NCBI RefSeq assembly: GCF_004208635.1
Contig: NZ_CP035806.1
Location: 620,001 to 684,000 of the forward strand
Source: Leucobacter triazinivorans
GTDB lineage: Bacteria > Actinomycetota > Actinomycetes > Actinomycetales > Microbacteriaceae
Length of the DNA: 64,000 bases
Direction: 5' to 3'
How positions within the stretch are numbered: position 1 is the first letter of the stretch; each line of letters opens with the position of its first letter. The notes below the pieces were generated by a model. It saw only the letters and a list, made by a program, of their open reading frames with translations. It did not search any database and was not told the origin of the DNA. A program made the translations under genes and the position numbers. Of this stretch, positions 60,240 to 64,000 are shown in pieces.

Positions 60240-60638
60240 ATGACGCATTTCCGGATAAGCGAGGCCGCAGCCCTGATCGGAGTGAGCGACGACACGATCC
60301 GCCGTTGGGCGGCCGACGGGCTCCTGCAGTCCGCCGTCGACGCGTCGGGACGGCAAGTGGTCTCGGGACGTTCGCTCGCCGCCCGGTCGCTCGCGCTGGC
60401 GCCCGAGGCCGATGAGAGCTCGCCGATCCGCCGCAGCGCGAGAAATCGTTTCACCGGGATCGTCACGGCGGTCGAGAGCTCCGGTCTCGTGGCCCAGGTC
60501 GAGCTGCAGTGCGGGCCCAATCGCGTGGTCTCGTTGATGACCGCGGAGGCGCTGCGCGAGCTCGACCTCGATGTGGGCTCCCGCGCGACGGCGATCATCA
60601 AGGCGACCAACGTCGTCATCGAGACCGAGAAGAGGTAA
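60240..60638 (+). CDS. MerR-like HTH plus TOBE (Mop) domain molybdate-binding protein
   Basis: Protein of 132 residues. The N-terminal excisionase/MerR-type HTH (about 1-50) has RISEAAALIGVSDDTIRRWAADGLL. The C-terminal TOBE/Mop domain (about 65-130) has SARNRFTGIVTAVESSGLVAQVELQCGP and DVGSRATAIIKATNVVIE, which binds molybdate. It probably senses molybdate and regulates or buffers the modABC genes that follow after 6 nt, a compact stand-in for ModE. Leaderless start at 60240. Confidence 0.88.
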   Translation: MTHFRISEAAALIGVSDDTIRRWAADGLLQSAVDASGRQVVSGRSLAARSLALAPEADESSPIRRSARNRFTGIVTAVESSGLVAQVELQCGPNRVVSLMTAEALRELDLDVGSRATAIIKATNVVIETEKR

Positions 60639-60644
60639 GTCGGC

Positions 60645-61499
60645 ATGCCCGCTGTTCGACGCGCACATACCCGCGCACGCACCCGCATCGCAGCCGCCGC
60701 CGCGGTAGGCGCCGCCGCGCTCCTGCTGCTCGGCTGCTCCGCCCCGAGCACCTCCGCCCCGAGCACGTCGGCGCCGGCCGAGGGCACGGCGGCCGCCGGC
60801 GGGGAGTTCGAAGGCGAGCTCACGGTATTCGCCGCCGCATCTCTGCAACCCGCATTCGAGCAATTGGCCGAGAGGTTCACGGCGCAGCATCCGCGCGTCA
60901 CGCTCACGCAGACCTTCGACGGATCGTCGGTCCTCGCGACCCAGATCCAGAGCGGCGCCGGCGCAGACGTCTTCGCATCGGCCGACGAGGCCAACATGCA
61001 GAAGGTGGTCGACGCCGGCCTCATCGAGAGCGAGCCGGCGACATTCGCCACCAGCGAGCTGGTGATCGCGGTGGCACCGGACAATCCGCTCGGCATCGAG
61101 ACGCTCGCCGACCTCGCCCGACCGGCGACCGGCGGCGCGCTCCCGGTCGTGGTGGTCTGCGCCGCGGAGGTGCCGTGCGGCACCGCGTCGCGCACACTGC
61201 TCGAGCGCGACGGGGTCGCGCTCGATCCGGCGAGCGAAGAGCAGAACGTGACGGCCGTGCTCACCAAGGTGCGCGGCGGGGAGGCCGACGCCGGGCTCGT
61301 CTATCACTCCGACGTGCTGCGCTCGGGCGACGAGGTCGTGGGCGTGCCGATCCCCGGTGCGGAGGATGCTGCGGGGGCCTACATGATCGCCCCCGTCGTC
61401 GGATCCGCTTCGCCGGAGGCGGCCGCGGCCTTCGTCGATTTCATGGGCTCGGAGGAGGCGCAGCGCGTGCTCGCCGACCTCGGATTCCGGCCGGCGTGA
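60645..61499 (+). CDS. modA: molybdate-binding lipoprotein
   Basis: Extracytoplasmic molybdate/tungstate-binding protein of 284 residues. Signal peptide with lipobox LLLGC (Cys31), a Ser/Thr/Pro linker, then ELTVFAAASLQPAFEQLAERF, TQIQSGAGADVFASAD, FATSELVIAVAPDNPLGI, VRGGEADAGLVYHSDVLR and VDFMGSEEAQRVLADLGF, all typical of ModA. AGAGG lies 8 nt before the ATG. The stop overlaps the modB GTG. Confidence 0.94.
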   Translation: MPAVRRAHTRARTRIAAAAAVGAAALLLLGCSAPSTSAPSTSAPAEGTAAAGGEFEGELTVFAAASLQPAFEQLAERFTAQHPRVTLTQTFDGSSVLATQIQSGAGADVFASADEANMQKVVDAGLIESEPATFATSELVIAVAPDNPLGIETLADLARPATGGALPVVVVCAAEVPCGTASRTLLERDGVALDPASEEQNVTAVLTKVRGGEADAGLVYHSDVLRSGDEVVGVPIPGAEDAAGAYMIAPVVGSASPEAAAAFVDFMGSEEAQRVLADLGFRPA

Positions 61500-62308
61500 C
61501 CCGCTCGAACGGCGGCGAGCGTACGGCGCTGCCCCCCGCGCTCCTCGTGCCCGCGGGACTCGCGGCCGCAGTGCTCCTCCTGCCGCTCAGCGCCCTGTTC
61601 CTGCGGGTCGACTGGGCGCTCGTGCCCGCCACAATCGTCTCCCCCGCCGCGCTCAGCGCGCTGGGGCTGTCGCTCGTCACCGCCACGATCGCCACGGTGC
61701 TGTGCATCGTGCTCGGTCTGCCCCTCGCCCTGGTGATCGCCCGCGCCGACGGACTGCTCGCGACAGTGCTCCGCGCGCTCACGACGCTTCCGCTGGTACT
61801 GCCCCCGCTCGTGGGCGGTCTGGCCCTGCTCTCCCTGCTGGGCCGCGGCGGGGTGCTCGGAGATGCGCTCGAGGGCCTCGGGGTACGGATCCCGTTCACC
61901 ACAGTCGCGGTGGTCATCGCGCAGACCTTCGTCGCTCTCCCGTTCCTGGTGATCGCGGTCGAGGGGGCCCTCCGCGGCATCGACCGCGGCTACGAGCGCG
62001 CCGCAGAGAGCCTCGGGGCACGGCCCTGGACGGTGCTGCGACGCGTAACGCTCCCGCTTCTCGCACCCAGCCTCACTGCCGGTGCGATCCTCTGCTTCAC
62101 CCGCGCGCTCGGCGAGTTCGGAGCGACCGCGCTCTTCGCGGGCAACGCCGCCGGCACGACACGCACCATGCCGCTGGCCATCTACACGGCGTTCAACGGC
62201 GCCGGGGTATCTCAGGACACGGCGCTGACGCTCTCGCTCCTGCTCGTGCTGGTCGCCGTCGTGGCACTGCTCTTCATGCGTTCGCGGCCGGTCGGGGCGG
62301 GGCTGTGA
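61496..62308 (+). CDS. modB: molybdate ABC transporter permease
   Basis: Permease of 270 residues with five or six helices (ALLVPAGLAAAVLLLPLSALFLRV; LSLVTATIATVLCIVLGLPLALVIAR) and EAA loop RAAESLGARPWTVLRRVTLPLLAPSL. RALGEFGATALFAGN matches ModB/CysT-type permeases. The GTG at 61496-61498 overlaps the modA stop, and its own stop overlaps modC. Confidence 0.93.
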   Translation: MTRSNGGERTALPPALLVPAGLAAAVLLLPLSALFLRVDWALVPATIVSPAALSALGLSLVTATIATVLCIVLGLPLALVIARADGLLATVLRALTTLPLVLPPLVGGLALLSLLGRGGVLGDALEGLGVRIPFTTVAVVIAQTFVALPFLVIAVEGALRGIDRGYERAAESLGARPWTVLRRVTLPLLAPSLTAGAILCFTRALGEFGATALFAGNAAGTTRTMPLAIYTAFNGAGVSQDTALTLSLLLVLVAVVALLFMRSRPVGAGL

Positions 62309-63459
62309 GCGGGCGGCTCTCGTTCGAGGCGCGCGTGCAGCGCGGCGCATTCGCGCTGCACGCGACCGGGCACGTCGACCGCGGCGAGGTGCTCGGAGTG
62401 ATCGGGGCGAACGGCTCGGGCAAGTCGACGCTCATCGGGGCGATCGCCGGAACGCATCGCATCACGGCCGGCCGGATCGCGCTCGGCGATCGGGTGCTGT
62501 GCTCGCGCGCGGCGGGCGCACCCGAAATCCAGATGCCTCGATCCGAGCGCCGGATCGGTCATCTCGATCAGCGGGCCAGGCTCTTCCCGCACCTCGATGT
62601 GCGCGCGAACATCGCGTTCGGCCCTCGGGCGCAGGGCGCACGCCGCCGCGCGGCCGACGTCGTCGCCGAAGAGTGGCTGGAGCGCATCGGACTGCCGGAT
62701 CGAGCCCGCTCGCACGCGCATCAGCTCTCCGGCGGGCAGCAGCAGCGCGTCGCGATCGCGCGCGCACTCGCGGCGCGGCCGGATGCCGTGCTGCTCGACG
62801 AGCCGTTCGCCGCGCTCGACGTCGTGAGCAGCGAAGAGCTCCGTGCACTGGTGGCGGCGGAGCTGAGCCGGTCGGGTGTGCCGATGGTGATCGTGACGCA
62901 CGACCCGGTCGATCTCATCGCGCTCGCAGACCGCGTGCTGGTGCTCGAACAGGGGCGGATCGGCCAGTCCGGGCGGGTGGCCGACGTGCTCGCCGCGCCG
63001 TCGAGCCCGTTCGCCGCCGAGTTCACCGGTCGCGTGCTCGTCAAGGGGGTCGCCTCGGAGCGGGGCACGCTGCGTCTCGCCGACGCACCGCTGGACGAGC
63101 TGCACGGACGCGGCGAATTGCCGGCGCCCGGCGAACCCGCGGTGGCGAGCTTCGCGCCCTCCTCCGTGCGCGTCCGGCCCGCGGACACGGCTCACCCGCG
63201 GAGGCTCGAACGGACGCCCCAGGGCCGCACGTGCTGGAACGACACGATCCGCTCCGTATCGGCGAGCGCCGCGGGCGCGGCGGGCGTGCGCCTCGAGTTC
63301 GCCGGCTGGCCCGGATTCGCGGCCGAGCTCCCGCTGTCGGGCGCGCTCGAACGGTGGCTCGCCACCGGCTCGCCCGTGCGTCTCGAGCTCTCGGCGGACG
63401 ACGTGCGCTACGCCGTCCCGAGACGGGCCTCGGAGCCGGGCGAGGTCCCTGCACCGTGA
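62305..63459 (+). CDS. modC: molybdate ABC transporter ATPase with TOBE domain
   Basis: ATPase of 384 residues: Walker [39 protein letters not shown], Walker B LLDEPFAALD, switch His in VTHDPVD, then a C-terminal TOBE region (about 260-375: RTCWNDTIRSVSASAAG and VRLELSADDVRYA). GTG start at 62305-62307 overlapping the modB stop. Completes the modABC molybdate importer. Confidence 0.92.
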   Translation: MSGRLSFEARVQRGAFALHATGHVDRGEVLGVIGANGSGKSTLIGAIAGTHRITAGRIALGDRVLCSRAAGAPEIQMPRSERRIGHLDQRARLFPHLDVRANIAFGPRAQGARRRAADVVAEEWLERIGLPDRARSHAHQLSGGQQQRVAIARALAARPDAVLLDEPFAALDVVSSEELRALVAAELSRSGVPMVIVTHDPVDLIALADRVLVLEQGRIGQSGRVADVLAAPSSPFAAEFTGRVLVKGVASERGTLRLADAPLDELHGRGELPAPGEPAVASFAPSSVRVRPADTAHPRRLERTPQGRTCWNDTIRSVSASAAGAAGVRLEFAGWPGFAAELPLSGALERWLATGSPVRLELSADDVRYAVPRRASEPGEVPAP

Positions 63460-63479
63460 ACCCGCCCAGCGCGCGGTGT

Positions 63480-63485
63480 TAGGGT
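63480..63485 (+). promoter_or_regulatory. candidate moaA -10 box
   Basis: TAGGGT 64 nt before the moaA ATG; suggests moaA has its own promoter 20 nt after modC. The short leader shows no recognisable Moco riboswitch. Confidence 0.35.
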
Positions 63486-63549
63486 CTGGGGACGGGTGCG
63501 GCGCGCACCGAGCCAGCAGTTCGCATTCGAGGATCGAGGTGGAACGGAG

Positions 63550-64000
63550 ATGTCGACAGCTCCGATACCGGGTGCGCGGCGTCTGCCCGCGACCGGCTTG
63601 CGCGATGCGCGCCGCCGGCCGCTCCGGGATCTGCGGATCTCGGTGACCGATCGCTGCAACTTCCGCTGCGTCTACTGCATGCCCAAGGAGATCTTCGGCC
63701 GGGACTACCGCTTCCTCGAGCACGATCAGCTGCTCAGCTTCTCCGAGATCGTGCGCATCGCGCGACTCGCCGTGGGGCTCGGCGTGCGCAAGCTCCGGTT
63801 GACGGGCGGCGAGCCGCTGCTGCGGAAGGGGATCGAGGAGCTCATCGCCGAGCTCGCCGCGCTCCGGACCCCGGAGGGCGCCCCGCTCGATCTAGCGCTC
63901 ACGACGAACGGCTCGGCGCTCCCGGTGAAGGCGGAGGCGCTCCGCCGCGCCGGGCTGCAGCGGGTGACGGTCTCGGTGGACTCGCTCATCGAGTCGCGCT
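63550..64000 (+). CDS. moaA: GTP 3',8-cyclase MoaA, N-terminal part
   Basis: Radical SAM enzyme of the first step of molybdopterin synthesis. About 150 residues before the window ends: [21 protein letters not shown] (the CxxxCxxC cluster motif), [18 protein letters not shown] (SAM-binding GGEP) and [11 protein letters not shown]. The C-terminal Fe-S motif and GG end are outside. The ATG has GAGGTGGAACGGAG upstream. Downstream of modABC, same strand. Confidence 0.95.
   Translation, partial: MSTAPIPGARRLPATGLRDARRRPLRDLRISVTDRCNFRCVYCMPKEIFGRDYRFLEHDQLLSFSEIVRIARLAVGLGVRKLRLTGGEPLLRKGIEELIAELAALRTPEGAPLDLALTTNGSALPVKAEALRRAGLQRVTVSVDSLIESR

Noticed and set aside
63460..63549. Moco riboswitch before moaA.
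   Set aside because: Only 90 bp, without recognisable stem order; an ordinary short leader explains it.

Overview
The window is high-GC actinobacterial chromosome, most likely family Microbacteriaceae (a Leucobacter-like organism is my inference). Support comes from the ilvD-ilvB-ilvN-ilvC order with a short class I ketol-acid reductoisomerase, an FtsE with a long acidic C-terminal tail, a tmRNA tag of the ANAKRTDFALAA type, many GTG/TTG starts, and many apparently leaderless genes whose TANNNT -10 box ends 6-7 nt before the start codon. I see no transposase, integrase, phage gene, rRNA or CRISPR array.

Layout. 1-4.8 kb (minus): 5' part of pnp, an SRPBCC protein, serA and two small membrane proteins. 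4.97-7.65 kb: hrpB helicase with an in-frame 9-bp repeat array, followed by repeat-rich DNA. 8.0-10.3 kb (minus): a PadR-DUF1048-ABC-2 exporter operon. 10.5-16.1 kb (minus): the branched-chain amino acid operon ilvDBNC, with tandem repeats around ilvC. 16.2-21.3 kb: a small membrane protein, tRNA-Lys, hisN, a DUF3054 gene, gap, a GlxA-type regulator and a HerA-like ATPase. 21.3-27.7 kb: a PucR-controlled catabolic cluster (APC permease, two SDRs, agmatinase-family ureohydrolase, polysaccharide-deacetylase-like hydrolase) running into the 3' end of ssrA. 28.4-31.8 kb: a TetR / NCS1 permease / NylB-like hydrolase cassette separating ssrA from smpB. 31.9-36.3 kb (minus): prfB-ftsE-ftsX-smpB. 36.3-38.5 kb: a divergent MocR regulator and YczE-type membrane protein, then initiator tRNA-Met. 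38.8-46.9 kb: polyamine block (puuP; potDABC; Lrp regulator plus class III aminotransferase). 47.0-51.9 kb: a hydrolase, rpsO, a GlnR-box-preceded amtB, an inositol-monophosphatase-family gene and a second potD. 52.1-64 kb: molybdenum/formate block: moeA-mobA-DUF6457, fdhD-fdhF-like oxidoreductase, formamidase operon amiS/fmdB/fmdA, a HTH-Mop protein with modABC, and the start of moaA.

How the parts fit. The last 14 kb make a plausible formamide-to-formate-to-CO2 module. An AmiS/UreI-type channel admits amide and FmdA releases ammonia and formate. The FdhD-dependent molybdoenzyme could oxidise the formate, and ModABC, MoaA, MoeA and MobA supply the cofactor. AmtB, under a candidate GlnR array, and the polyamine import and transamination genes fit the same nitrogen-scavenging lifestyle, as may the guanidino-type cluster at 21-28 kb.

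The least explained material is the non-coding repeat content: at least four families of palindromic or tandem repeats recur between genes. The catabolic clusters on both sides of ssrA are the best candidate for an undescribed pathway.
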